64,000 nt of DNA from Bacteroidota bacterium (GTDB lineage: Bacteria > Bacteroidota > Bacteroidia > UKL13-3): assembly GCA_027488905.1 (NCBI GenBank), contig JAIYAT010000007.1:248001-312000 (forward strand), given 5' to 3'. A program made the position numbers and the translations under genes. A model generated the notes under the pieces. It was not told the origin of the DNA. It saw nothing but the letters and a program-made list of their open reading frames with translations, and did not search any database. Positions 29,038-38,195 of this stretch are shown piece after piece; position 1 is the stretch's first letter, and every line of letters starts with the position of its first letter.

Positions 29038-31068
29038 CTATTTATTAAATTTTTCTACCTGAGTTTGCAATGCAAACATTTCATCTCTTAGCCTAGCAGC
29101 CTCCATAAACTCTAAATCTTTGGCGGCCCTCATCATTCTTTTTTGAACCTCTGCAATTGCTTTTTCTAACTGAACTTTGGTCATGTTTTGAACAATTGGA
29201 TCAGCCGCAATATTTATCTCTTCATTCTCTATATATGCTGTTTTTGAACCGCCAGAAATCATGTCTGCAACACTTGTTTGATGCATAATTTCATCAATAC
29301 TTTTCTTAACCGTTTTAGGGGTAATTCCATGTTCTAAGTTATAAGCAATTTGCTTGTCTCTTCTTCTGTAATTTTCATCAATCGTTCTTCGCATGCTGTC
29401 TGTAATGTTGTCTGCATACATGATTACTTTGCCATTTTCATTTCTTGCTGCACGTCCAATGGTTTGGGTTAAGCTGCGTTCATTTCTTAAGAAGCCTTCT
29501 TTATCTGCATCCATTATGGCAACCAAACTCACTTCAGGTAGGTCTAAACCTTCTCTTAAAAGGTTTACACCAATTAATACATCAAACTTCCCAAGGCGCA
29601 AGTCCCGCAGAATTTCAACACGGTCAATGGTTTTAACCTCACTATGTATGTACCTACATTTTACATTAACTTTAGTCATGTATTTTGTTAATTCCTCGGC
29701 CATGCGTTTTGTTAAGGTTGTTATTAAAATGCGGTCACCCATTTTAATGCGCTCATCAATTTCATCCAAGAGGTCATCCACTTGGTTCAAACAAGGCCTA
29801 ACCTCAATGGTTGGGTCAAGCAAACCTGTTGGCCTTATTAATTGTTCCACCACAATCCCTTCTGATTCGCGCACCTCATACTCAGCTGGGGTAGCACTCA
29901 CAAAAATGGTTTGAGGAATCATAGTTTCAAATTCATTGAATTTAAGGGGTCTGTTATCCAATGCTGATGGCAATCTAAAACCATATTCAACTAAACTTTC
30001 TTTTCTGCTTCTATCACCACCATACATACCTCTTACTTGTGGCATAGTAGCATGGCTTTCATCTACAAACAATAAGAAATCTTTTGGGAAATAATCTATC
30101 AAACAAAAAGGTCTGTCGCCAGCATTTCTTTGGTCCATGTACCTACTATAGTTTTCAATTCCGCTACAGTATCCTAGTTCCCTAATCATTTCAAGGTCGA
30201 AGTTAGTTCGTTCTTCCAGGCGTTTTGCTTCCAAAAATTTTCCAATCGATTTGAAGTATTCTAATTGTTTAACCAAATCATCTTGAATCTCTCTTATGGC
30301 TCTTTGCAATTGATCTTTTGGCGTAACATAAATGTTGGCAGGGAAAATGGCAATGTATTCTACTGATTCCATTTTCTTACCACTCACTGGGTCGATGATG
30401 GTTAGTTCTTCAATTTCATCGCCAAAGAAATTTATTCTAAAAGCATAATCTGCATAAGCTGGATAAACATCTAAAACATCACCTTTTACCCTAAAATTCC
30501 CTCTTTGAAAATCAGCAGTTGTTCTGCTGTAAAGCGAATCTACCAGCTGATAAAGCACTTTGTTTCTTGGGATAATTTGGCTGCGCTTTAAACGCACGAT
30601 GCTGCTTTCATAATCTTTTGGGTTACCAGCACCATAAATACAACTTACCGATGCAAGTACTATTACATCTCGTCTTCCACTCAAAAGAGAGGAGGTTGTT
30701 TTGAGTCTTAGTTTTTCTATTTCATCATTTATCTGAAGGTCTTTTTCAATATAGGTGTTTGAGCTAGCTATATAGGCTTCTGGTTGGTAATAATCGTAAT
30801 ATGAAACAAAGTACTCAACAGCATTGTCAGGGAAGAATTGTTTAAATTCTCCATATAGTTGAGCTACTAAAGTTTTGTTATGACTAATAATTAGGGTTGG
30901 TTTTTGCACCTGCTCAATTACATTGGCCATGGTAAAAGTTTTACCAGAGCCAGTAACACCTAATAGCACCTGTGCTCTATCACCGCGTTCAATACCTTCC
31001 GTCAAATGCTTGATGGCATGCGGTTGGTCTCCTGTAGGTTTATAGGGTGATACAATTTTAAATTCCAT
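29038..31068 (-). CDS. uvrB: Excinuclease ABC subunit B
   Basis: 676 residues, family length. It is the damage-verifying helicase-like subunit of nucleotide excision repair. Walker A GVTGSGKT at 37-44, the beta-hairpin YYDYYQPEAYI, DEXH-type box FVDESH, helicase motif VI (QTIGRAARN), and the C-terminal UVR motif that binds UvrC. Three nt separate it from cinA upstream. Confidence 0.97.
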   Translation of the reverse strand: MEFKIVSPYKPTGDQPHAIKHLTEGIERGDRAQVLLGVTGSGKTFTMANVIEQVQKPTLIISHNKTLVAQLYGEFKQFFPDNAVEYFVSYYDYYQPEAYIASSNTYIEKDLQINDEIEKLRLKTTSSLLSGRRDVIVLASVSCIYGAGNPKDYESSIVRLKRSQIIPRNKVLYQLVDSLYSRTTADFQRGNFRVKGDVLDVYPAYADYAFRINFFGDEIEELTIIDPVSGKKMESVEYIAIFPANIYVTPKDQLQRAIREIQDDLVKQLEYFKSIGKFLEAKRLEERTNFDLEMIRELGYCSGIENYSRYMDQRNAGDRPFCLIDYFPKDFLLFVDESHATMPQVRGMYGGDRSRKESLVEYGFRLPSALDNRPLKFNEFETMIPQTIFVSATPAEYEVRESEGIVVEQLIRPTGLLDPTIEVRPCLNQVDDLLDEIDERIKMGDRILITTLTKRMAEELTKYMTKVNVKCRYIHSEVKTIDRVEILRDLRLGKFDVLIGVNLLREGLDLPEVSLVAIMDADKEGFLRNERSLTQTIGRAARNENGKVIMYADNITDSMRRTIDENYRRRDKQIAYNLEHGITPKTVKKSIDEIMHQTSVADMISGGSKTAYIENEEINIAADPIVQNMTKVQLEKAIAEVQKRMMRAAKDLEFMEAARLRDEMFALQTQVEKFNK

Positions 31069-31071
31069 GTA

Positions 31072-32319
31072 TTATTCCGTTTCTTCTAATAGTATTTTAC
31101 GCAATGTATCCAAGGCTTGGATGGCTGTTCTTTGTATCGTTCTTTCTCTGTTATCGCCTAAGTTTAGGCGTTTAGCAACAGTTTGATTAGGGGTGCTAAC
31201 AGCAATCCATACCGTTCCAACGGGCTTTTCTGGTGTACCTCCATCTGGTCCAGCAATGCCACTTGCTGCAATTGAATAATCTGTTTTCAAAGTTAATCTT
31301 GCTCCTTCAGCCATTGCTTTTACGCAAGCTTCACTAACAGCTCCATAAGTTTCAATAATTTTTGGGTCAACCCCAAGCTGATTTATTTTAACCTCATTTG
31401 AGTAGCTAATAATTGAACCTTTAAAGTAGGACGAACTTCCAGAATTGAGTGTAATCATATGTGCCATATAGCCACCTGTGCAACTCTCAGCAGTGCCTAT
31501 TGTTTTTCCTTTACCCTTTAATAACATTCCAACTACTTGGGCTAAGTTATCCTCACCTTCTCCATAAATATAGGTGCCAATTGTTTCATACAAGGCATCA
31601 ATGATGGGTTGTAATTCTAAATTAAGTTGCTCTGTATTTTCACCATAAGCACTAAATCTTAGTCGAACCATCCCCACCGATGGGAGATAGGCAAGCTTGA
31701 TATGTGAAGGCAATGCATCTTCTATATGTGAAATTTTATTTGCTAAAAAGCTTTCACCTATGCTAGAGGTTAAGATAGTTCTATGAACAATGGATGGAAA
31801 GCTAAAGGTTTCTTTTAAAAGCGGAATAACTTCCTCCTCGAAAATTGTTTTCATTTCAAAAGGTACACCAGGCATACTGATGAACACTTTGCCATCTACC
31901 AAAAACCACATACCTGGAGCTGTTCCATTTCTATTCCATAATACCCTGCTATTTTCAGGCAGCATCGCTTGCTGGTTGTTGCTTTCTAACATAGGTAAAT
32001 TACGCATTTTAAAAATTGAAGTTACCCATTCTAAAACTTTTTCGTTTTGAACCAACCGTGTTTCAAAAAAATCACAAAGCGTATTTTTAGTTATATCGTC
32101 TTTGGTTGGACCAAGTCCTCCTGTTATAATAATGATATTACTTCTTTCTTTGGCATGTCTTAACCCTTTAAGTATAGCTTCTTTATCGTCTGGTAATGCT
32201 GATTTATAATGCACCTGAATACCTAGTTGATTAAGTTGTTGGCCTAACCAAGATGAGTTTGTATCTATAACTTGACCTAATAAAAGTTCATCTCCTATGG
32301 TGATTATTTCTGCTTTCAT
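31072..32319 (-). CDS. cinA: CinA: NMN deamidase / molybdopterin-binding-like protein
   Basis: 415 residues. The N-terminal MoCF/COG1058 domain (IITIGDELLLGQVIDTNSSWL ... GGLGPTKDDIT ... PGVPFEM) spans about 1-170. The C-terminal PncC/CinA domain has the TAESCTGG signature and SGIAGPDGGTPEKPVG. By family knowledge it deamidates NMN for NAD salvage. In some bacteria the gene belongs to the competence regulon, a suggestive neighbour if the repeated 10-bp word is an uptake signal. It is the first gene of the cinA-uvrB unit. Confidence 0.93.
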   Translation of the reverse strand: MKAEIITIGDELLLGQVIDTNSSWLGQQLNQLGIQVHYKSALPDDKEAILKGLRHAKERSNIIIITGGLGPTKDDITKNTLCDFFETRLVQNEKVLEWVTSIFKMRNLPMLESNNQQAMLPENSRVLWNRNGTAPGMWFLVDGKVFISMPGVPFEMKTIFEEEVIPLLKETFSFPSIVHRTILTSSIGESFLANKISHIEDALPSHIKLAYLPSVGMVRLRFSAYGENTEQLNLELQPIIDALYETIGTYIYGEGEDNLAQVVGMLLKGKGKTIGTAESCTGGYMAHMITLNSGSSSYFKGSIISYSNEVKINQLGVDPKIIETYGAVSEACVKAMAEGARLTLKTDYSIAASGIAGPDGGTPEKPVGTVWIAVSTPNQTVAKRLNLGDNRERTIQRTAIQALDTLRKILLEETE

Positions 32320-32821
32320 TGTTTGAAAAAATATTGGTTTAAAGGTAATAGCTGTTGAGGTAATATTAAAAGTAAATATAAAAAATATGTATAAAAAAAT
32401 ATACTCAATTAGATATAAGTTTAATTCAACTCAATGTAATTATTGAAAAAATCAATTAAGTATAATTGCTCGCAAAAAGTTGGATTGCAAATGAGCTTAA
32501 CTAGTTCATCCTTGTGAATGCCATATTTTACAAAGCTTTACAGGGATTGTTCTAATCATTGTTTAATTCTTTTAGTTTGGTTTTATAAAAAACTGAATTT
32601 GATTTTTAAAAATTATTACTTTTTTTTTAAAGTAGTTAATCACAATTTTGGTGAAGGTCTTGCAGCTGTTGTTAATAGTAAAATCAATGTGTTACATGAA
32701 TTGCTTGTAGTTATCAACAAGGCTAAGTGGTAATTTTTTTTAATTGATTTACAGTAAGTACTTGAAAATATTATTTGGACATATAACTTTGTTATCGTAA
32801 TCAATCAAATTAAAAATAACA
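32320..32821. other. AT-rich intergenic region between cinA and the histone-like gene
   Basis: About 500 bp between divergent genes, strongly AT-rich. A 71-codon frame at 32518-32733 has poor composition upstream of residue 35 and no recognisable family, so I do not call it. A promoter for the histone-like gene lies at the right edge. One TTATCAACA at about 32710 resembles a DnaA box but is isolated. Confidence 0.5.
32761..32791 (+). promoter_or_regulatory. Promoter of the histone-like gene
   Basis: CTTG at 32761-32764 preceded by TA, 19-bp spacer, TAACTTTG at 32784-32791 (exact TANNTTTG), and ATG 30 nt downstream. The leader ends in AAATTAAAAATAACA, an A-rich stretch typical of translation starts in this phylum. 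Confidence 0.6.
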
Positions 32822-33115
32822 ATGGCAACAATTAAGAAAGCTAAGAAAGCTGCAGCGCCAAAAAAAGCTGTAGCAAAAAAAGCAGCAGCTAAGAAAGCAG
32901 CACCTAAGAAGGCAGCTAAGAAAGCAGCAGTAAAGAAAGCAGCTCCAAAGAAAGCAGCAGCAAAGAAAGCAGCTCCTAAAAAAGCAGCAGCAAAGAAAGC
33001 AGCTCCTAAGAAAGCAGCGGCTAAAAAAGCAGCTCCAAAGAAAGCAGCAGCAAAGAAAGCAGCTCCTAAAAAAGCAGCAGCTAAAAAAGGTGCAGCAAAA
33101 AAAGCTTCAAAGTAA
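32822..33115 (+). CDS. Histone H1-like Lys/Ala-rich DNA-binding protein
   Basis: 97 residues composed almost only of Lys, Ala and Pro. After MATIKKAKK the protein is repeats of AAPKKAAAKK, five perfect 10-residue units at 40-89. This resembles eukaryotic H1 tails and bacterial H1-like proteins (chlamydial Hc type, Bacteroidota KAAPKK proteins). Expected role: nonspecific DNA binding and nucleoid compaction; probably disordered when free. It has its own promoter and a strong terminator, so it is a single-gene unit with high expression potential. The start is the ATG after the AT-rich leader. Confidence 0.85.
   Translation: MATIKKAKKAAAPKKAVAKKAAAKKAAPKKAAKKAAVKKAAPKKAAAKKAAPKKAAAKKAAPKKAAAKKAAPKKAAAKKAAPKKAAAKKGAAKKASK
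32939..33088 (+). repeat. Five tandem 30-bp units in the histone-like gene
   Basis: In-frame tandem copies encoding AAPKKAAAKK. Units differ only at synonymous positions (AAA/AAG, GCA/GCT/GCG), so copy number can change without frameshift. Confidence 0.85.
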
Positions 33116-33133
33116 TTTTAGCTTAGTTAAAGA

Positions 33134-33164
33134 AAAAAAAGACCTCATTGAGGTCTTTTTTTTT
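33134..33164 (+). terminator. Rho-independent terminator after the histone-like gene
   Basis: AAAAAAAGACCTCA, loop TT, TGAGGTCTTTTTTTTT: a symmetric hairpin with A-tract and T-tract, so it can work in both directions. Confidence 0.9.
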
Positions 33165-33178
33165 ATCATACTAAATTT

Positions 33179-33325
33179 ATGAAAAAACTTATTGCCCTAA
33201 TTTTACTATTTACTTTTGTATGCTTAGTAGTACCTTCATGCAAAGTAAAGCGTTGCGCTCAGTTTGATAACACAGATGGTGATTCCAAACTTAAGCGCGA
33301 TAGGCAGGGTAGGGTAAAGCGTTAA
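33179..33325 (+). CDS. Very small lipoprotein (48 residues)
   Basis: Reads Met-Lys-Lys, a hydrophobic core, then lipobox VVPSC (Cys21) and a 27-residue, Lys/Arg-rich tail with one further Cys (VKRCAQFDNTDGDSKLKR). The stop abuts the stop of the convergent mfd gene (TAATTA). The signal peptide and lipobox are convincing; no family is recognised. The ATG lies 15 nt after the terminator of the histone-like gene, so its promoter must overlap that hairpin or transcription must read through. Confidence 0.6.
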   Translation: MKKLIALILLFTFVCLVVPSCKVKRCAQFDNTDGDSKLKRDRQGRVKR

Positions 33326-36300
33326 TTAGCTGCTTACTTCTGCACCCCAACTTAGCATTCTTTCTAAATGATGCATGCCTTGCTTTATAGTGTTTACCTC
33401 AAATACCACTATGGCTAAGGATTGATTTGTTTGTTTTAATCTTCCCCATTTAGGATTACTTTGAACAAAGTTTAAAATTCTACTAAACAATTCCGATTCA
33501 TAATAATGCTTTTTATTTTCTGGTGGAAAATAGGCTATCAATTGGTTTCGCTTTAGGATCATTTTTTCAAATCCAAGTTGCTTTCCAAATTCTCTTAATC
33601 GGATAAGGTTCACTAAATCATGAACCTGTGTTGGCACATTCCCAAACCTGTCTTGGAGCTGTGCTGTAAATTGTTCAAGCTCTTCATTGGTACTTAAGGT
33701 AGCTAAGGCATTATATAAACTTAAACGTTCTCCAATGTTCCTAACATAATCATCAGGTATCAACGCTTCCAAATCTGTCTCTAAATTACAATCTACCGAT
33801 TCAACTTTTTGAACGTTTAATTCATCTTTAAACAACTCTGCAAATTCATCTTCTTTTAATTCGTGAATGGCTTCGTCTAAAATTTTATGGTACATTTCAA
33901 ATCCAATTTCTGCAATAAAGCCGCTTTGCTCTCCTCCAAGTAAATTCCCAGCACCTCTAATATCTAAGTCGCGCATGGCCACGTTAAAACCACTTCCTAA
34001 TTCACTAAATTCTTCAATGGCTTGCAAACGTCTTCTTGCATCATTCGTTAGAGTTGTCATAGAAGGAACCAACAAATAACAAAAAGCTTTTGTGTTGCTT
34101 CTTCCAACCCTACCTCGCATTTGGTGTAAATCACTTAACCCAAACATGTGCGCATTGTTGATGATAATTGTATTAGCATTCGAAATATCTAAACCTGCTT
34201 CTATAATAGTTGTTGCAACCAAAACATCATACTCTCCTTCAATAAACTTAATCATTACATCCTCAAGTTTATCTCCTTCCAATTGCCCATGAGCCACACC
34301 TACCTTTATTCCTTTACAAATCAACTCAAGATGTTTGGCCACTTCATATATGTCTTTCACACGATGATGCACAAAGAACACCTGACCTCCTCTTTCAACT
34401 TCATAATTTATAGCATCAGCAATTGTGGTGTCATTATAATTATGCATTTCAGTGCTCACAGGTTGTCTGTTTGCTGGTGGTGTGTTAATCACTGATAAAT
34501 CCCTTGCACCCATTAAAGAAAAATGCAAGGTTCTTGGTATTGGTGTGGCTGTTAAGGTAAGGGTATCTACATTTGTCTTTATAGCTTTAAGCTTTTCTTT
34601 TGCTGCTACTCCAAATTTTTGTTCCTCATCAATGATTAATAGCCCAAGTTCTTTAAACTTAATTTCTTTACTTAAGATTTTATGTGTTCCAATTACAATG
34701 TCTAAATTTCCTTCTTGTAATTTTTTCATTACCTCTTTTTGCTCAGCATTTGTTTTGAACCTATTGATGTAATCTATATTACAAGGAAAGTCTTTTAGCC
34801 TTTCTTTGAAAGTACGATAATGTTGATTGGCCAAAATTGTTGTTGGAACAAGTATTGCAACTTGTTTACTATCACAAACAGATTTGAAAGCAGCTCTAAT
34901 TGCTATTTCTGTTTTTCCAAAGCCAACATCTCCGCAAATTAATCTGTCCATTGGATGCGGACTTTCCATGTCCTTTTTTACATCAATTGTGGCCTTTATT
35001 TGGTCTGGCGTATCTTCATACATGAAAGAGGCTTCTAATTCTACTTGCATGTAGTTGTCTGGCGCAAAGGCAAAGCCTTTCTGAGATTTTCTTGTGGCGT
35101 ATAGTTTTATTAAATCTCTTGCAATGTCCTTAACTTTTTTCTTGGTATTATTTTTAAGCTTTTCCCAAGCATCACTTCCCAATTTATTCATTTTAGGAAT
35201 TGCACCATCTTTACCTACATATTTAGTTATTTTATGAAGTGAGTTGATGCTCACATAAAGCAAATCATTGTCTCTATAAACCAATCTTACGGCCTCTTGA
35301 ATTTGCCCATTGATTTCTATTTTTTCTAATCCAGCAAATTTACCGATGCCATGGTCTATATGGGTTACAAAATCTCCAGGCCTTAACTCTCTAAGTTCTT
35401 TTAAAGTAATTACCTTGCTTGAAGTATATCCACTTTTGAGTTTGCCTTTGTAAAATCTATCAAAGATTTGATGCTCAGTATAAATTGCTAACTTAGTTTC
35501 TCTATCCATAAAGCCTCCACTAAGGCCATGGTAAACCGGACTAAACTTTACCTCCTTATCTAAATCTTCAAAAATGGTATATAAGCGTTCTATTTGCCTG
35601 CTACTTTCAGAAAAGATTAAATTTACATACCCTTTTTGTTGGTTATCCTTTAGGTTGTCAATTAATAGTTTAAAGTTTTTATGGAAAAGGGGTTGCGGAC
35701 TCATATCAAACTCAAATACCTGTGCAGACCGCTTGCTAAATCTGGTGCCAAAACCAATTTGAGTAAAAGGTTCTAGCGCTTTTTTTAATTGTGTTAACTC
35801 CATCCAAGTTTCTGGCACAGAAGTAAAACTTACTTCATTTGGGCCGTCATATTTCTTTGGATCAAACCCAGCTACACGTTCTAATCCTTTCGAAATTTGG
35901 TCAAAAGATAAACTATCATCTTTCCACCAAATTAATGTTTCCGCAGGGAGGTAATCAAAAAAGCTTTGCTTTTGATTTATCTCCTTTTGAACATTTGGTA
36001 TGATAAAAAATCTATCTACTTTTTTTGTGCTTAATTGGTCAATTGGGTTGAAAATTCTTATGCCATCAATGGTGTCTCCGTTTAGTTCTATGCGATAAGG
36101 AAGGTCATTGCTAAAAGAAAACACATCTATGATTCCACCTCTTATGCTAAACGTTCCTGCTTCATAAACAAAATCACTTCTTTCGAAATGGTGCATTGTT
36201 AGAAATTCAATAAAAAATTCTAAATCAAATGGGTCACCATGTTTAATCTCAAAGGTGTTTTGATTCAAATCTTTTTCACTCATTACCCATTCACAAATGG

Positions 36301-36685
36301 CTTCGGCGGTGGTTATTACCCATTCGTTTTTGCTAAAATGTTGGTTCAAACGATTGAGCACTTCGGCGCGTTCCAAAACTAATTGGTTTTGTATGGTTTC
36401 TGGTTGGAAGCTTCTTTTATAGGATGAAGGAAAAAAATTAATGGTTTTGCCCTCACATAACTGTTCTGCATCTCCTGCAAAATACCGTGCTTCTTCCACA
36501 TCCTGACAAATAACCAACATTGGAAGGTTTAAGGTTTGGTAAATACTTGCACTCAATAATGCAGGTGCAGCGCCTTGTAATCCTTTTATATGAAGATGTT
36601 TTGCAGATTTTTCTTGAAGTGTTTTTAAGATGGCTGCCGGTTGCTCAGAGCTGGTCCAGGTCGACAGAATTTCGGAAAGCTTCAT
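33326..36685 (-). CDS. mfd: Transcription-repair coupling factor Mfd
   Basis: 1119 residues. It removes stalled RNA polymerase and recruits UvrA. An N-terminal UvrB-like region is followed by the polymerase-interaction domain (about 450-530, LRPGDFVTHIDHGIGKFAGLEK). The translocase motor has Walker A GDVGFGKTEIA, DEEQ box (LLIIDEEQKFG), TATPIPRTL and QMRGRVGRS. The C-terminal regulatory domain follows. The window also holds uvrB and mutS2, making a repair-rich stretch. Confidence 0.96.
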   Translation of the reverse strand: MKLSEILSTWTSSEQPAAILKTLQEKSAKHLHIKGLQGAAPALLSASIYQTLNLPMLVICQDVEEARYFAGDAEQLCEGKTINFFPSSYKRSFQPETIQNQLVLERAEVLNRLNQHFSKNEWVITTAEAICEWVMSEKDLNQNTFEIKHGDPFDLEFFIEFLTMHHFERSDFVYEAGTFSIRGGIIDVFSFSNDLPYRIELNGDTIDGIRIFNPIDQLSTKKVDRFFIIPNVQKEINQKQSFFDYLPAETLIWWKDDSLSFDQISKGLERVAGFDPKKYDGPNEVSFTSVPETWMELTQLKKALEPFTQIGFGTRFSKRSAQVFEFDMSPQPLFHKNFKLLIDNLKDNQQKGYVNLIFSESSRQIERLYTIFEDLDKEVKFSPVYHGLSGGFMDRETKLAIYTEHQIFDRFYKGKLKSGYTSSKVITLKELRELRPGDFVTHIDHGIGKFAGLEKIEINGQIQEAVRLVYRDNDLLYVSINSLHKITKYVGKDGAIPKMNKLGSDAWEKLKNNTKKKVKDIARDLIKLYATRKSQKGFAFAPDNYMQVELEASFMYEDTPDQIKATIDVKKDMESPHPMDRLICGDVGFGKTEIAIRAAFKSVCDSKQVAILVPTTILANQHYRTFKERLKDFPCNIDYINRFKTNAEQKEVMKKLQEGNLDIVIGTHKILSKEIKFKELGLLIIDEEQKFGVAAKEKLKAIKTNVDTLTLTATPIPRTLHFSLMGARDLSVINTPPANRQPVSTEMHNYNDTTIADAINYEVERGGQVFFVHHRVKDIYEVAKHLELICKGIKVGVAHGQLEGDKLEDVMIKFIEGEYDVLVATTIIEAGLDISNANTIIINNAHMFGLSDLHQMRGRVGRSNTKAFCYLLVPSMTTLTNDARRRLQAIEEFSELGSGFNVAMRDLDIRGAGNLLGGEQSGFIAEIGFEMYHKILDEAIHELKEDEFAELFKDELNVQKVESVDCNLETDLEALIPDDYVRNIGERLSLYNALATLSTNEELEQFTAQLQDRFGNVPTQVHDLVNLIRLREFGKQLGFEKMILKRNQLIAYFPPENKKHYYESELFSRILNFVQSNPKWGRLKQTNQSLAIVVFEVNTIKQGMHHLERMLSWGAEVSS

Positions 36686-36727
36686 GTATATTCTTTATAT
36701 CGGTTCGCAATATAAAGCCCCCAGCAC

Positions 36728-37093
36728 CTAATTTTGTTCTCCAAACTTGATTACTTTTATTTCATCCCCATTTGGAATTATTCCAAATTCATAACAACAA
36801 ACACAAGTTTCTCCTGTAGTTGTTATTTCATAATGTGTATGGTACTTGAATTGAAATCCCATTTCCTGTAATTTTCTATTTAGTATTTGTGTTGATCCAA
36901 GCTTTTGAGCCTCCAAAATCTTGAATAATATCATTCTGTTTTTTTTAAGAGAAAGATTAATCTCCTTCAACTTTTGGTTCAAACCAACATGTTGAGAATT
37001 ATTGAAACTACTACGGCAATGGTCGTCACAGAACTTTTTGTCAATTCTTCCTAAAACGGTTTCTCCACAAAAAATACAATATTTCTCTGGCAT
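36728..37093 (-). CDS. Small zinc-ribbon protein with coiled-coil
   Basis: 121 residues. The N-terminal zinc ribbon uses Cys6, Cys9, Cys22 and Cys26 (CIFCG ... FCDDHC), similar to DUF2116-type zinc ribbons. A helical Lys/Leu-rich segment (about 38-70) follows, then a C-terminal strand region with CVCC. Probably cytoplasmic and nucleic-acid or protein binding; specific role unknown. It lies between yggS and mfd on the same strand. A full 14-bp copy of the dispersed word encodes GLNQ directly after the ribbon. Confidence 0.75.
   Translation of the reverse strand: MPEKYCIFCGETVLGRIDKKFCDDHCRSSFNNSQHVGLNQKLKEINLSLKKNRMILFKILEAQKLGSTQILNRKLQEMGFQFKYHTHYEITTTGETCVCCYEFGIIPNGDEIKVIKFGEQN
36976..36985 (-). 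repeat. GGTTTGAACC dispersed word, copy 10
   Basis: Exact; minus-strand context TTGGTTTGAACCAA, encoding Gly-Leu-Asn-Gln in the zinc-ribbon gene. Confidence 0.9.
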
Positions 37094-37123
37094 CTCATTT
37101 TCTTTTCATTCAAGTTAAGAAAT

Positions 37124-37783
37124 TTATCTTGAACCAAAAATGGCACTCCCTATTCTAACTAAAGTTGCCCCCTCGTCAATAGCAATTTGGTAATCACCAC
37201 TCATGCCCATTGAAATTTCTGTAAACCTAGCATCCTCTTTAAAGTAAGTTGATTTTAGTTTGTCAAAAAGTGATTTAAGTCCCCTAAACTCTAACTTTAC
37301 TTGTGCAAAGTCTTCTGTATTACTTGCCATACCCATTAAACCATATATAGCAATGTTTTTTAATTCTTTAAAGTTGTTTGAACCTAATAATTCTTCAATC
37401 TCAGAAGCTTCTAAGCCAAATTTAGTTTCTTCCTTTGCGATGTAAACTTGTAGCAAGCAGGGAATAATCCTATTGTTTTTTACACCTTCTTTGTCAATTA
37501 CCTCAAGTAGCTTTAAGCTGTCAACCCCATGAATAAGAGAAACAAATGGGGCAATATACTTTACTTTATTGCTTTGCAAATGGCCTATCATGTGCCATTC
37601 AATGTCTTCTGGCAATTGGGTATGTTTATCAACCATTTCCTGAACCTTATTCTCTCCAAAGATTCTTTGTCCCGCATCGTAGGCTTCCTGCAAGGCGCTT
37701 ACAGGTTTTGTTTTGCTAACAGCAATTAATCTAGTATTTAATCCAATTTGTATCTTAATTTTTTCAATATTTGCAGCAATCAT
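37124..37783 (-). CDS. YggS/PLPBP family pyridoxal-phosphate homeostasis protein
   Basis: 219 residues from the ATG at 37783; the longer frame from 37873 adds 30 residues of atypical sequence overlapping the divergent gene. TIM-barrel PLP-binding fold with Lys24 (AVSKTKP) as the expected Schiff-base lysine. Family motifs GENKVQE, WHMIGHLQSNK, GLMGMA and SMGMSGDY(Q) are intact. It buffers PLP and affects amino-acid pools; no catalytic activity is established for the family. Its start codon shares two bases with the start of the divergent DUF4296 gene. Confidence 0.93.
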   Translation of the reverse strand: MIAANIEKIKIQIGLNTRLIAVSKTKPVSALQEAYDAGQRIFGENKVQEMVDKHTQLPEDIEWHMIGHLQSNKVKYIAPFVSLIHGVDSLKLLEVIDKEGVKNNRIIPCLLQVYIAKEETKFGLEASEIEELLGSNNFKELKNIAIYGLMGMASNTEDFAQVKLEFRGLKSLFDKLKSTYFKEDARFTEISMGMSGDYQIAIDEGATLVRIGSAIFGSR

Positions 37784-38183
37784 GAGTAATAAATTATTTT
37801 TCAAATATCTGTATCTATTTTTGTTTCTGCTAATCACCTCGTGCAGCAACGAGTTTGGTTCAGACCAAAACAAACCTGAACCTTTTTTTGATAGACAAAA
37901 AATGGCTGCTATCCTTGCAGATATTCAAATGGTAGAAACAGGTATTCAGATGAATAACTATACCTTGGATTCTGCCAATAGAGCTTTAGCGGGTTATTAT
38001 GATTATATTTTCACCAAGCATCAAATAGACTCCTCGAGTTTTGCCAATAACTTTGCGTATTACCTAGCCAATCCAGTAGAAATGGATAGTGTTTTCCAAA
38101 CAACCATCACAATTTTAAGCACCTTAGAATCAAAATCAAGGGGAATAATTATTCCAGATACAAACAAGATTACCGTTCAATAA
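37782..38183 (+). CDS. DUF4296 lipoprotein
   Basis: 133 residues from the ATG at 37782. Signal peptide with lipobox LITSC (Cys near 21). The mature part matches DUF4296: MAAILADIQMVETGI, then ALAGYYDYIFTKHQID and the helical tail. Function unknown. A longer upstream reading from 37713 would place a non-signal segment in front of the lipobox and is unlikely. It lies head to head with yggS, sharing CATG; mutS2 follows 12 nt downstream. Confidence 0.85.
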   Translation: MSNKLFFKYLYLFLFLLITSCSNEFGSDQNKPEPFFDRQKMAAILADIQMVETGIQMNNYTLDSANRALAGYYDYIFTKHQIDSSSFANNFAYYLANPVEMDSVFQTTITILSTLESKSRGIIIPDTNKITVQ

Positions 38184-38195
38184 GTTATCATACTA

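Noticed and set aside
29393-29914. 173-codon plus-strand frame inside uvrB
   Set aside because: Shadow of uvrB; low-quality Ser/Arg/Thr-rich composition without family features.
32518-32733. 71-codon plus-strand frame in the cinA to histone-like gene spacer
   Set aside because: AT-driven Phe/Tyr/Lys runs, no start context and no recognised domain; listed only as intergenic content.
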